A DNA stretch of 36,592 nucleotides from positions 1 to 36,592 of the IMG/VR virus record IMGVR_UViG_3300025887_000066; one strand, 5' to 3'. Positions 13,369 through 20,248 of the stretch are shown in pieces. The stretch is from a virus. Within the stretch, counting starts at the first letter, position 1. Each line of letters begins with the position of its first letter. Both the position numbers and the translations under genes were made by a program. The notes under the pieces were generated by a model. That model made no database searches and had not been told where the DNA came from. It saw nothing but the letters and a program-made list of their open reading frames with translations.

Positions 13369-13695
13369 ATGCATTTTACAGAGGTGAGAGTAGCGAGTTA
13401 CTTTATTGACGCGGTGTTGCGTGACCCAGACAAGAGCATCAGTGTGCACGGTGGCGGTGAGTATGCTGACGTTGAGAAGTCTCGTGAGTACTTTACGATT
13501 CGCGACCACATGGGTGAGTGTGACTTCGATGACGTGGGTGTGTGGAGCGATCAACGTGAGTCATACATTGCGTGGTTCCAGTTTGTGTATGGTAACGTCA
13601 GCAGTACCAGTGAACCGATGGAAGTAATCAGTGACTATACTGCAAATGAGTATGGTGATAATATTATTAAACGAGTGGAGTGGTGTACAGAATGA
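13369..13695 (+). CDS. Hypothetical early protein (108 aa)
   Basis: A 108-residue acidic protein starting MHFTEVRVASYFIDAVLRDP. It is rich in Tyr, Asp and Val, which suggests a mixed alpha/beta fold, with a WFQFVYGNV strand near residue 70. GAGGAGGA precedes the ATG. The end overlaps the next gene by four bases. No motif is recognised. Confidence 0.7.
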   Translation: MHFTEVRVASYFIDAVLRDPDKSISVHGGGEYADVEKSREYFTIRDHMGECDFDDVGVWSDQRESYIAWFQFVYGNVSSTSEPMEVISDYTANEYGDNIIKRVEWCTE

Positions 13696-14072
13696 GTGAT
13701 TTATTTACAAGTAGGGAAGATCTCGAAGAGTTGCGCGATCAGATAAGTAAGATGCGTAGCTTTATCGAGTACGACATTTACAATCATCCAAAGGGTGAGT
13801 TGTTTGAGGAGCTAGACATACTGCTTAAGGACGCAGTGCTACATCTTGACAAGATGGACAAGGAGTTAGTGCAAGTCTACGCATTCGATGTGACTGTTAC
13901 TGTTACAAGACGTGTGTATGCGAAGGGATCAGATGAGCATGAGGCAGAGCAAGCGGCGATAGACTACGCTGTGAGTGAGCTAGACTGTCCTATTGATTGG
14001 AATGAGGATGGCGCAGAAGCAATGCGTCGTGAAGATGAAGAGACCACTAGGGTCTACGATGTGGAGGTGTAA
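13692..14072 (+). CDS. Hypothetical coiled-coil early protein (126 aa)
   Basis: A 126-residue, very acidic protein. Residues 5-60 are amphipathic helices (SREDLEELRDQISKMRSFIE), and residues 63-75 form a beta strand (YAFDVTVTVTRRVYAKG) followed by another helix with DEHEAEQAAIDYAVSELDC. The strand-helix pattern resembles the small domain found in several phage proteins with a valine-rich strand. The start at 13692 (ATGAGTG) overlaps the previous stop. Function unknown. Confidence 0.7.
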   Translation: MSDLFTSREDLEELRDQISKMRSFIEYDIYNHPKGELFEELDILLKDAVLHLDKMDKELVQVYAFDVTVTVTRRVYAKGSDEHEAEQAAIDYAVSELDCPIDWNEDGAEAMRREDEETTRVYDVEV

Positions 14073-14075
14073 TGT

Positions 14076-14267
14076 ATGGCTATGGATACTTGGTTTATTG
14101 TGCAGAAGTTTAACCGCAAGACGTGGGAGTGGGAGGAGAGAGACGATGATGGGTCGTCTTGGAATTCTACTCTTAGTAATGCAAAGTACTTCTGTGATCG
14201 GCATATAGCAGACGGCGAAGAATGCCGTGTAGTCAAAGAGGAGGTGGTCTATGCACCCGATGCCTAG
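14076..14267 (+). CDS. Hypothetical early protein (63 aa)
   Basis: A 63-residue protein starting MAMDTWFIVQKFNRKTWEWE. The WFIVQKFN strand, the SSWNSTLSNAKYFCDR helix and CRVVKEEVVY strand suggest a small beta-alpha-beta domain. A GGAGG lies just upstream of the ATG at 14076. The end overlaps the next gene by 17 bases. No family recognised. Confidence 0.7.
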   Translation: MAMDTWFIVQKFNRKTWEWEERDDDGSSWNSTLSNAKYFCDRHIADGEECRVVKEEVVYAPDA

Positions 14268-14847
14268 TATTAGTAAGATGACGGGTAAGCTGGACGGTAT
14301 ACAAGCAATCAACACCAACACAGTTACGAATCCATTCTGTGTGCAGGAGTCTAACAAGACTGATGCAAGCAAGATTTGTACCAAGTGTTACAGTGTTAGT
14401 ATGCTTTCTAGTTATAGGAAGAACTGCCAACCATCCTTCCAGAGGAATAGTGACATCCTTGCGAGTGATGCTGAGTTCGTGTTGCCGCGTACCTCCGGTG
14501 CATTTGTGCGGTTTCATGGGCACGGTGAGCTTATAAATGAGCAACACTTCCGTAACTTATGTGCGATAGCGGAGGACAACAAGCACTCTACCTTTGCGTT
14601 GTGGACTAAGCGTGTGAATCTAGTACGTCCGAATCTGCATCTAGTACCTAGTAATATGCTTCTGGTTTATAGTAATCCGAAGATAGATAACGTGATGGAA
14701 TCTCCACCGCGTGGGTTCGACCGTGTATTCAACAACGTGTCGGAGTCGTATGACGGTGAGGCTAACTGTACTGGACAGAAGTGTATGGATTGTTTATTAT
14801 GTTATAAGCGTGAGACGACAGACGTTATTGTCGAGCATGTAAAGTGA
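14251..14847 (+). CDS. Cysteine-rich Gp88-like protein, possible Fe-S enzyme
   Basis: A 198-residue protein. The pattern resembles the phage Gp88/DUF7227 family as I recall it: an N-terminal Cys30 and Cys43-x2-Cys46-Tyr, a RFHGHGELIN core strand (87-96), a FALWTKR strand (115-121), and a C-terminal cluster Cys173-x4-Cys178-x2-Cys181-x2-Cys184. The seven Cys in two groups could hold an iron-sulphur centre or zinc, and the strand layout recalls a partial radical-SAM barrel. It has a GAGGAGG ribosome site and lies in the small-gene operon. Enzymatic activity is not established for this family to my knowledge. Confidence 0.7.
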   Translation: MHPMPSISKMTGKLDGIQAINTNTVTNPFCVQESNKTDASKICTKCYSVSMLSSYRKNCQPSFQRNSDILASDAEFVLPRTSGAFVRFHGHGELINEQHFRNLCAIAEDNKHSTFALWTKRVNLVRPNLHLVPSNMLLVYSNPKIDNVMESPPRGFDRVFNNVSESYDGEANCTGQKCMDCLLCYKRETTDVIVEHVK

Positions 14848-14874
14848 TGTGTCTGGGTATTGGGGGAGGTTTCT

Positions 14875-15027
14875 ATGGGACGTGAGACTTGGGAAGTGTG
14901 GCACGATGAGTACCAAGAGTACTGGGATCAAGACAGTGACCGATGTAAGTGGGACTATGCAGATGAGTACTACGAGGACGACATCGGTAAGTACAAGGAG
15001 GAGAGGGATATTGAAGAAGCGAGGTAA
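14875..15027 (+). CDS. 50-residue acidic, aromatic small protein
   Basis: The frame starts MGRETWEVWHDEYQEYWDQD and ends DIEEARstop. It has a GGGGGAGG ribosome site and lies in line with its neighbours, overlapping the next gene by 17 bases. Trp, Tyr, Asp and Glu make up more than half of it, as in DNA-mimic or anti-defence peptides, but resemblance in composition alone does not show such a role. Confidence 0.6.
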   Translation: MGRETWEVWHDEYQEYWDQDSDRCKWDYADEYYEDDIGKYKEERDIEEAR

Positions 15028-15226
15028 CTACCTTGACTATCACATGACACATCAGGAAATCGCTGATGAGCTAGGTGTTAGTAGGACAACGGTACGTGCA
15101 ATAGAGTACAGTGCGTTGCAGAAACTCAAGCGTTCTGGTAAATTGCGTACTTTCTTGGAACATATCAACGACGATAGAGAGGATTATTATGGGGAGAAAT
15201 ACACGCCGGTACGTCAGAAATCATAA
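15011..15226 (+). CDS. Miniature sigma-70 region-4-like HTH protein
   Basis: A 71-residue protein that begins at a TTG codon eight bases after AGGAGG; no ATG fits as well. Residues 12-41 (MTHQEIADELGVSRTTVRAI, then EYSALQKLKRS) match the region-4 helix-turn-helix of sigma-70 factors, which recognises the -35 box. There is no region 2 or 3. The C-terminus is acidic then basic. It precedes the promoter at 15268-15297 and the replication genes, so it may redirect or modulate host polymerase at phage promoters; a plain transcriptional regulator is the alternative. Confidence 0.75.
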   Translation: MKKRGNYLDYHMTHQEIADELGVSRTTVRAIEYSALQKLKRSGKLRTFLEHINDDREDYYGEKYTPVRQKS

Positions 15227-15308
15227 GACGCGCTGTAAATCAAGTGTCAAAAGTCACAAGAAGAGTGGTGCCAAAAAGAATCGTGGTGTGGTACAATCTT
15301 CTATATAG
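15189..15308 (+). CDS. 39-residue basic small ORF
   Basis: The frame starts MGRNTRRYVRNHKTRCKSSV and ends QSSI. It is strongly basic with many Lys, Arg and Ser and overlaps the end of the region-4-like gene by 38 bases. A GAGAGGA sequence lies upstream. The -10 box of the next promoter lies in its last codons, so the sequence is under other constraints. It may be a real DNA-binding peptide or a chance frame. Confidence 0.35.
   Translation: MGRNTRRYVRNHKTRCKSSVKSHKKSGAKKNRGVVQSSI
15268..15297 (+). promoter_or_regulatory. Putative middle promoter ahead of replication genes
   Basis: GTGCCA, 18 bases, TACAAT. The -35 is weak (four of six) but the -10 region reads GTGTGGTACAAT, nearly the GTGTGGTATAAT seen at 6098-6126 and 19065-19093. 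That shared extended -10 suggests a common class of phage promoter. It would drive the 61-residue gene, primase-helicase and polymerase. Confidence 0.6.
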
Positions 15309-15319
15309 TCTATACAGTA

Positions 15320-15338
15320 AGTACTATGCATTAGTACT
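15320..15338. promoter_or_regulatory. Inverted repeat AGTACTA-TGCAT-TAGTACT
   Basis: Seven-base arms around TGCAT in the short AT-rich leader between the promoter at 15268 and the gene at 15375. Related AGTACT/ATGCA clusters occur near 10730-10752 and 10922 in the divergent control region, so it may be a shared operator. It could equally form an RNA hairpin in the leader. Confidence 0.45.
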
Positions 15339-15374
15339 AAGTATTAATAATACATATTACTTATGGGAGGTGAT

Positions 15375-15560
15375 ATGAAAACAGAAGACAGGGAACGTAT
15401 GGTTGAAGAGTTAACTGATGACCACATGTACAGTGTTAATTACATGGAGGCGATGAATACTCTTTTTAATCTTTTTGCAATGGAGTTTGATTCGTTAAAC
15501 GATGTTGAGTTAGAGGCTCGTTATCTTTCTCGTTTCGGTACTAGTACGGAGGTGCACTGA
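15375..15560 (+). CDS. Hypothetical small protein before primase (61 aa)
   Basis: A 61-residue, acidic, mostly helical protein starting MKTEDRERMVEELTDDHMYS. The ATG at 15375 has a GGGAGG ribosome site; an in-frame ATG at 15363 precedes that site and is unlikely. The stop overlaps the primase ATG by one base. A link with the replisome is inferred from coupling alone. Confidence 0.75.
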   Translation: MKTEDRERMVEELTDDHMYSVNYMEAMNTLFNLFAMEFDSLNDVELEARYLSRFGTSTEVH

Positions 15561-17146
15561 TGGCTTTCACTGAGTTGCACCAGAAGTGTAATGATTGTGG
15601 GTCTAGTGATGCGTTGTCCTACAATGAGGATGGCTCAAGCTATTGTTTCGCATGTGCCACGTTTACCCCGTCACCAGACGGCACAGGAGGCTCTGTGAGA
15701 GACATTAACGACTATCGTGTACCTGAGCAGAGGGTTCCTGTAATGGAGCTTAGAGGGGCACACAGGAGCTTACAGGACAGGGGTCTCGATGCACGTACAA
15801 TGGAGAAGTACTCCACTACACTATGTGGTGAGGACGTACACTTCGGATACCACACTCCTGACGGTGAATTAACTGCGGTTAAAAAACGTACACCGGATAA
15901 GAAGTTTAAGATCGAAGGGGACTGGAAGAAGGCTGGGCTGTTTGGTCAGTACCTGTTCCCATCTGGTGGTCAGTACATAACCGTAGTGGAAGGTGAGATG
16001 GATGCCCTGTCTGCGTATCAGATGTTTGGTGACAAGTACCCAGTAGTCTCTATTCGTAATGGTGCACAGGGTGCGGCGGCGGACTGTCGTAGGGCGTATG
16101 AGTTCCTCGATAGGTTCGACAACATCATCTTCTGCTACGACAACGACGAGCATGGTAAGAAAGCGGCGCATGAGTGTGCTGATCTGTTTGGTGGTAAGGC
16201 AAAGATCTACCAACACGGCGAGCACAAGGATGCATCGGACTACCTGATGAACGCCGACAAGGATGACTTCATCAAGCGATGGTGGGCTGCAAAGGTCTAC
16301 ACCCCTGACGGCATGGTGATGATAGGGTCACTGCGTGAGGCACTGAAGAAGCCACTGATTGAGGCAGAGGTACGCTACCCATACAAGGGACTGGATGACA
16401 TGACGTTCGGTGTCAGACCTACTGAGCTAGTGACAATCTGTTCTGGGTCTGGCTTAGGTAAGTCAACCTTCATGCGTGAGTTAGTGTTCTCTATCGCATC
16501 ACAAACTAATGAGAGGATAGGTCTAGCTTTTCTTGAGGAGACACCCAACCGTACTGCCCGTGGACTAGTAGGTCTACAGATCAACAAACCAATACACCTA
16601 CCCGGATGTGATTACTCCCCAGATGAGGTAGAGTACGTATTCAATGCGTTGGATCTGGATGATCGTGTTGTGTTGTGGGATTCGTTTGGCTCTAATCAGA
16701 TCGAGAATGTGCTGGCTAGGTTTCGCTATCAAGTCAAGGTACTAGGTGTTAGGTACATCATCCTCGACCACATATCCATTCTGGTATCAGATCAAGCCAA
16801 TGGCGATGAACGTAAAGCCCTTGATGAGATCATGACTAAGCTTCGTATGTTCTGTCAGGAGATGGAGATATGTATGTTTGTTGTTAGTCACCTACGCAGA
16901 CCAGAAGGAAAAGGGCATGAGGATGGAGCAGTTACTAGTCTGGGTCAGCTTCGTGGCAGTGCTTCAATTGCTCAGTTGTCTGATATTGTTCTTGGACTAG
17001 AGCGTAATGCACAAGCAGAAGATAAGATGGTACGTAACACAACCAGCATCAGGGTACTGAAGAACAGGTTCAGTGGTATGACTGGACCAGCGTGTTCGTT
17101 ACTGTATAATAAAGACACAGGCAGACTGACGGAGATGATGGAGTGA
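15560..17146 (+). CDS. Primase-helicase (T7 gp4-like)
   Basis: A 528-residue bifunctional replication protein. An N-terminal zinc site has Cys10-Cys13 and Cys29-Cys32. A Toprim primase core shows VVEGEMD (Glu144, Asp148) and CYDNDEHG (Asp194, Asp196). The DnaB-type helicase has the Walker A SGSGLGKST (295-303), the Walker B IILDHIS (Asp403) and the LGQLRGSASIAQLSD motif near 461-475. It unwinds the replication fork and primes lagging-strand synthesis, working with the polymerase and ssDNA-binding protein encoded downstream. Length and domain order match T7 gp4 (566 aa). All key residues are present. Confidence 0.96.
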   Translation: MAFTELHQKCNDCGSSDALSYNEDGSSYCFACATFTPSPDGTGGSVRDINDYRVPEQRVPVMELRGAHRSLQDRGLDARTMEKYSTTLCGEDVHFGYHTPDGELTAVKKRTPDKKFKIEGDWKKAGLFGQYLFPSGGQYITVVEGEMDALSAYQMFGDKYPVVSIRNGAQGAAADCRRAYEFLDRFDNIIFCYDNDEHGKKAAHECADLFGGKAKIYQHGEHKDASDYLMNADKDDFIKRWWAAKVYTPDGMVMIGSLREALKKPLIEAEVRYPYKGLDDMTFGVRPTELVTICSGSGLGKSTFMRELVFSIASQTNERIGLAFLEETPNRTARGLVGLQINKPIHLPGCDYSPDEVEYVFNALDLDDRVVLWDSFGSNQIENVLARFRYQVKVLGVRYIILDHISILVSDQANGDERKALDEIMTKLRMFCQEMEICMFVVSHLRRPEGKGHEDGAVTSLGQLRGSASIAQLSDIVLGLERNAQAEDKMVRNTTSIRVLKNRFSGMTGPACSLLYNKDTGRLTEMME

Positions 17147-17385
17147 GATGTATTGCATGTAACAAGCTACTTAACGAGTACGAGATGACACGCAAGTTCA
17201 CTGACTCAAAAGAGTTTGTTGACTTATGCGGTACTTGTAGTAAATTCTTAATTGAAGATGATGTTACCATCGAAGGTAACTTAGACTACGCACATTTATC
17301 AGACATAGAGGAGTCGTATGATGTCGAAGATGGGGAACTGGATAGTTACACAGGAACAGAGCATGGAGATGAAGACCAATGGTAG
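17143..17385 (+). CDS. Small zinc-binding protein between primase and polymerase (80 aa)
   Basis: An 80-residue protein starting at a GTG overlapping the primase stop (GTGA). Cys3-Cys6 and Cys29-Cys32 form two CxxC pairs typical of a zinc ribbon, and the second half is acidic (EESYDVEDGELDSYTGTEHG). An ATG at 17148 reads into a stop at once, which supports the GTG. Its place between helicase and polymerase suggests a replisome-associated role, inferred only. No known family named. Confidence 0.75.
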   Translation: MRCIACNKLLNEYEMTRKFTDSKEFVDLCGTCSKFLIEDDVTIEGNLDYAHLSDIEESYDVEDGELDSYTGTEHGDEDQW

Positions 17386-19067
17386 AGAACTTACAGAGAG
17401 AGAAGACTTGGACATTGCCTACTACGAATATAGTGTTCTTGGATATAGAAACGGATGGTCTCCAGCCATCGGTAATACACTGTGTTGTGACCAAGAGGCC
17501 AAACGAGGATCACTGTCTCCATACCTGTAGGCAGTCACTGTTCGAGGAACTAGCTAGGGGTGGTCACGTATGTGGTCACAACTACATAGGCTTTGACGGA
17601 CCTGTACTGAAAAAGCTATGGGACATTGAGATACATCCTGAGCGTGTTGTTGATACGTTGGTTATGTCTAGGCTGTTCCATCCTGATGTACAGGGAGGCC
17701 ACAGTCTCGCTACGTGGGGAGAGAAGCTACGTCTACCCAAGGGTGATCACGATGATTGGTCTCAGTTGTCTGAAGAGATGATCAAGTACTGTATGCGTGA
17801 CGTGTCAGTGACTGAGAAGCTGTATGAGATGCTGTGTTTACAACTACAGATGTTCGACTTTTCTGACACCAGTGTTTACCTTGAACATGCTGTCGCACAT
17901 ATATGTAAGGATCAAGAAGACAATGGCTTTGCGTTCAATGCTTCTGATGCAAAGCAATTAGAACGACAGTTAGAGACTAAGATGCTGGGTATCGAGGCTG
18001 CATTGCAGAATATATTCCCACCCATAGCTGAAGAGCAGAGGTATCACAAGACATCAGGTAAGCCATTGCCTGTGAGGTACACTCACTTCAACGTAGGGTC
18101 TAGGCAACAGATAGCTGAGAGACTAGAGAAGAAGGGTGCAGTATGGAAAGAGAAGACACCATCAGGTAAACCAAAGGTGGATGAGTCTACTCTCAAGAAG
18201 AACCTACACGTACCTGAAGCAAAGACGGTGCTTAAGTATCTGCTACTACAGAAGAGACACTCTCAAGTACTGTCGTGGATCAAGGCAGAAAACAAAGGAA
18301 GGATATATGGAAGGGTCAAACACATCGGGGCTGTTACAGGACGCATGGCGCACTCTAGCCCTAATCTGGCGCAAGTTCCTGCTGTTTATGCAGAGTACGG
18401 TAGCGATTGCCGCAAGCTTTTTATTGTTCCTCCTGACCGTGTTCTCGTTGGGGCTGACGCATCTGGTCTGGAACTTAGGATGCTGGCTCACTACATGGAT
18501 AGTGAGGGTTACACGAAAGAAATCTTAGAAGGAGATATACACACAACTAATCAACAAGCGGCTGGACTAAAGACTAGGGCGCAAGCTAAGACATTCATCT
18601 ATGCATTCCTGTACGGCGCTGGAAATGCAAAGATAGGATCTGTTGTAGGTGGTAGTGCACAGCTTGGTGCCAGACTAAAAGAAACATTCTTAAGAAACGT
18701 CCCTTCTCTTGCACGACTGAGGGAGGACGTAACAACGCAAGCAGACTCTGGGTTTCTTGACGGCCTAGATGGTAGACGACTACGTGTTCGTTCTGCTCAT
18801 GCCGCGTTGAATACATTACTACAAGGAGCCGGTGCTATCGTAATGAAACAGGCAGTGATACACCTGTATGAATTACTTGAGCATGTAGACTTCAAGCTAG
18901 TAGCACAAGTCCACGATGAGTGGCAAATAGAGTGTCATCCTGAAGACGCTGAGTACGTAGGTAAGTCTGCGGTAAAGGCTATCATTCAGGCTGGCGAAAC
19001 CTTCAACCTTAACTGCCCACTAGATGGTGAGTATCGTATTGGTAGTAATTGGGCCGAAACGCATTAG
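17379..19067 (+). CDS. Family A DNA polymerase with 3'-5' exonuclease (T7 gp5-like)
   Basis: A 562-residue replicative polymerase. The exonuclease domain shows FLDIETDGL (Asp22, Glu24), HNYIGFDGP (Asp73) and CMRDVSVTEKLYE (Asp141). The polymerase palm shows motif A GADASGLELR (Asp360), the O-helix TRAQAKTFIYAFLYGAG (Arg400, Lys404, Tyr408) and motif C VHDEW (Asp513-Glu514). Tyr408 is at the position of E. coli Phe762 and T7 Tyr526, the variant usual in lytic phages. It is about 140 residues shorter than T7 gp5, and I see no clear thioredoxin-binding loop. It overlaps the previous gene by seven bases; the ribosome site is only moderate. Confidence 0.96.
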   Translation: MVENLQREKTWTLPTTNIVFLDIETDGLQPSVIHCVVTKRPNEDHCLHTCRQSLFEELARGGHVCGHNYIGFDGPVLKKLWDIEIHPERVVDTLVMSRLFHPDVQGGHSLATWGEKLRLPKGDHDDWSQLSEEMIKYCMRDVSVTEKLYEMLCLQLQMFDFSDTSVYLEHAVAHICKDQEDNGFAFNASDAKQLERQLETKMLGIEAALQNIFPPIAEEQRYHKTSGKPLPVRYTHFNVGSRQQIAERLEKKGAVWKEKTPSGKPKVDESTLKKNLHVPEAKTVLKYLLLQKRHSQVLSWIKAENKGRIYGRVKHIGAVTGRMAHSSPNLAQVPAVYAEYGSDCRKLFIVPPDRVLVGADASGLELRMLAHYMDSEGYTKEILEGDIHTTNQQAAGLKTRAQAKTFIYAFLYGAGNAKIGSVVGGSAQLGARLKETFLRNVPSLARLREDVTTQADSGFLDGLDGRRLRVRSAHAALNTLLQGAGAIVMKQAVIHLYELLEHVDFKLVAQVHDEWQIECHPEDAEYVGKSAVKAIIQAGETFNLNCPLDGEYRIGSNWAETH

Positions 19068-19093
19068 CACAATCTGCAAAAGTGTGGTATAAT
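19065..19093 (+). promoter_or_regulatory. Promoter of the ssDNA-binding protein gene
   Basis: A perfect TATAAT at 19088-19093 is preceded by AAAAGTGTGG, identical to the same part of the late promoter at 6098-6126. The -35 region (TAGCAC) is poor, as expected of an extended -10 or activator-dependent promoter. It overlaps the polymerase stop and gives the binding protein its own, probably stronger, transcript. Confidence 0.75.
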
Positions 19094-19105
19094 ATTACTT
19101 GTAAA

Positions 19106-19121
19106 ATTAACTGGAGTTAAT
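19106..19121. promoter_or_regulatory. 16-bp palindrome, copy 4, over the ribosome site of the SSB gene
   Basis: An exact copy of ATTAACTGGAGTTAAT directly before the ATG at 19122. The GGAG is five bases from the start codon. The element lies about +6 to +21 of the transcript from the promoter at 19065-19093, a position where either a bound protein or an RNA hairpin could regulate expression. Confidence 0.75.
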
Positions 19122-19562
19122 ATGAGCGAAGCAAACATCAACATTAAATGCCAACTGTTCTGGCCTAACCTTACCCACAAGAATGAGTTAGCTGATAAGT
19201 ACACGGTAGATCTAGCTCTGTTGTCAGACGAGGCAGTAACGGCACTCGAAGACATGGGTGTCAACGTAAACAACAAAGGTGACGACCGTGGTTACTACAT
19301 CACCTGTAAGTCAAAGAACAAGTACCGTGCATTCAACCCAGACGGTAGCGAGTTACTGATTAAGGGACGTACCCCTACTAGTGAAGACGATGATCCTGAG
19401 ATGGGCGTTGTCGTTGCTAACGGGTCAGAAGCTAAGTGTCTTGTTACTTACTACGACTGGGAGTACATGAAGAAGAAGGGTCGTTCACCTTCACTGCGAC
19501 GTATGGTCATCTCTAACGTCGTCGAGTACATGCCTGACTTCGATCTAGAGGAAGCCGTGTGA
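19122..19562 (+). CDS. Single-stranded DNA-binding protein (T7 gp2.5-like)
   Basis: A 146-residue protein. The start NINIKCQLFWPNL and the strand-rich middle with KYTVDLALLS, YYITCKSKNKYRAFN and CLVTYYDWEYMKKKG fit the OB-fold binding proteins of T7-like phages. The tail DFDLEEAV is acidic and hydrophobic, as needed for contacts with polymerase and helicase. It has its own promoter and the palindromic ribosome site. The stop overlaps the exonuclease GTG start. Protects single strands and coordinates replication and recombination. Not confirmed by a search, but order and pattern agree. Confidence 0.9.
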   Translation: MSEANINIKCQLFWPNLTHKNELADKYTVDLALLSDEAVTALEDMGVNVNNKGDDRGYYITCKSKNKYRAFNPDGSELLIKGRTPTSEDDDPEMGVVVANGSEAKCLVTYYDWEYMKKKGRSPSLRRMVISNVVEYMPDFDLEEAV

Positions 19563-20248
19563 TACTCATCGACGGTGACATGCTTGTCTATCGTGTTGGC
19601 TTTGCCTGTGACGATGAGCCAGAGAGAATAGCAATCCAGACTATGGCTAACTATATCTCTGAGCTTATCTCTGATCTGTCTGAGCATTACGATAATCACA
19701 AGCTGTTCCTTACCGGAAGCAGTAACTTCAGAAATGAGGTTGCTGTTTCTCAACCCTATAAAGGTAGCCGTCCTGTACGTAAACCCGTACACAAGAACGC
19801 ACTCCGTGAGTACATGCTCGATGCATGGAAAGCGGACCTCTCTGTTAACATGGAAGCCGACGACTGTATAGCTATCAAGTCTACTGAGTTAGAACATCAA
19901 TCTATTATCTGTTCTCTCGACAAAGACTTCTTGCAGATACCCACAAAGATATATGACTACACCAAGAAGATCATGAAGGAAGTTGATGAGCGCTCTGCTA
20001 CAGAGTGGTTGTATCGTCAAGCCTTGATGGGTGACAGGGTAGACAACATCGCTGGGGTACACGGTATAGGTCCAAAGAAAGCAGAGAAAGCGCTACAGGA
20101 CTGGACAACAGAGAGGGAACTGTATGAGCGATGTCTTAAGCTATACGAGGACAATGAACTCGACGCTGACAGACTCTATGAAAGCCTTCAGCTTCTTTAC
20201 CTTCTTAGATCTGCTGACGACAAGTATAGGATTCCTGATGAAGTTTGA
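19559..20248 (+). CDS. 5'-3' exonuclease, FEN/PIN family (T7 gp6-like)
   Basis: A 229-residue nuclease with the metal-binding acids of the family: LIDGDMLVYR (Asp5, Asp7), NMEADDCIAI (Glu99, Asp101, Asp102), CSLDKDFLQIP (Asp121, Asp123) and GDRVDNIAGVHGIGPKKAEK (Asp159, Asp162), the last being the helix-three-turn-helix. It degrades host DNA and removes RNA primers. It starts at a GTG that overlaps the SSB stop (GTGA), and the end overlaps the endonuclease gene by 11 bases. Shorter than T7 gp6 (about 300 aa) mainly at the C-terminus, with all catalytic acids present. Confidence 0.94.
   Translation: MILIDGDMLVYRVGFACDDEPERIAIQTMANYISELISDLSEHYDNHKLFLTGSSNFRNEVAVSQPYKGSRPVRKPVHKNALREYMLDAWKADLSVNMEADDCIAIKSTELEHQSIICSLDKDFLQIPTKIYDYTKKIMKEVDERSATEWLYRQALMGDRVDNIAGVHGIGPKKAEKALQDWTTERELYERCLKLYEDNELDADRLYESLQLLYLLRSADDKYRIPDEV

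Noticed and set aside
13980-14547. Two minus-strand frames of more than 100 residues
   Set aside because: They are antisense to the small-gene operon, which has ribosome sites and coupled starts on the plus strand.
20124-20237. N-terminal extension of the endonuclease I frame
   Set aside because: These codons lie inside the exonuclease gene in another frame, have no ribosome site, and are not part of the T7 endonuclease I pattern.
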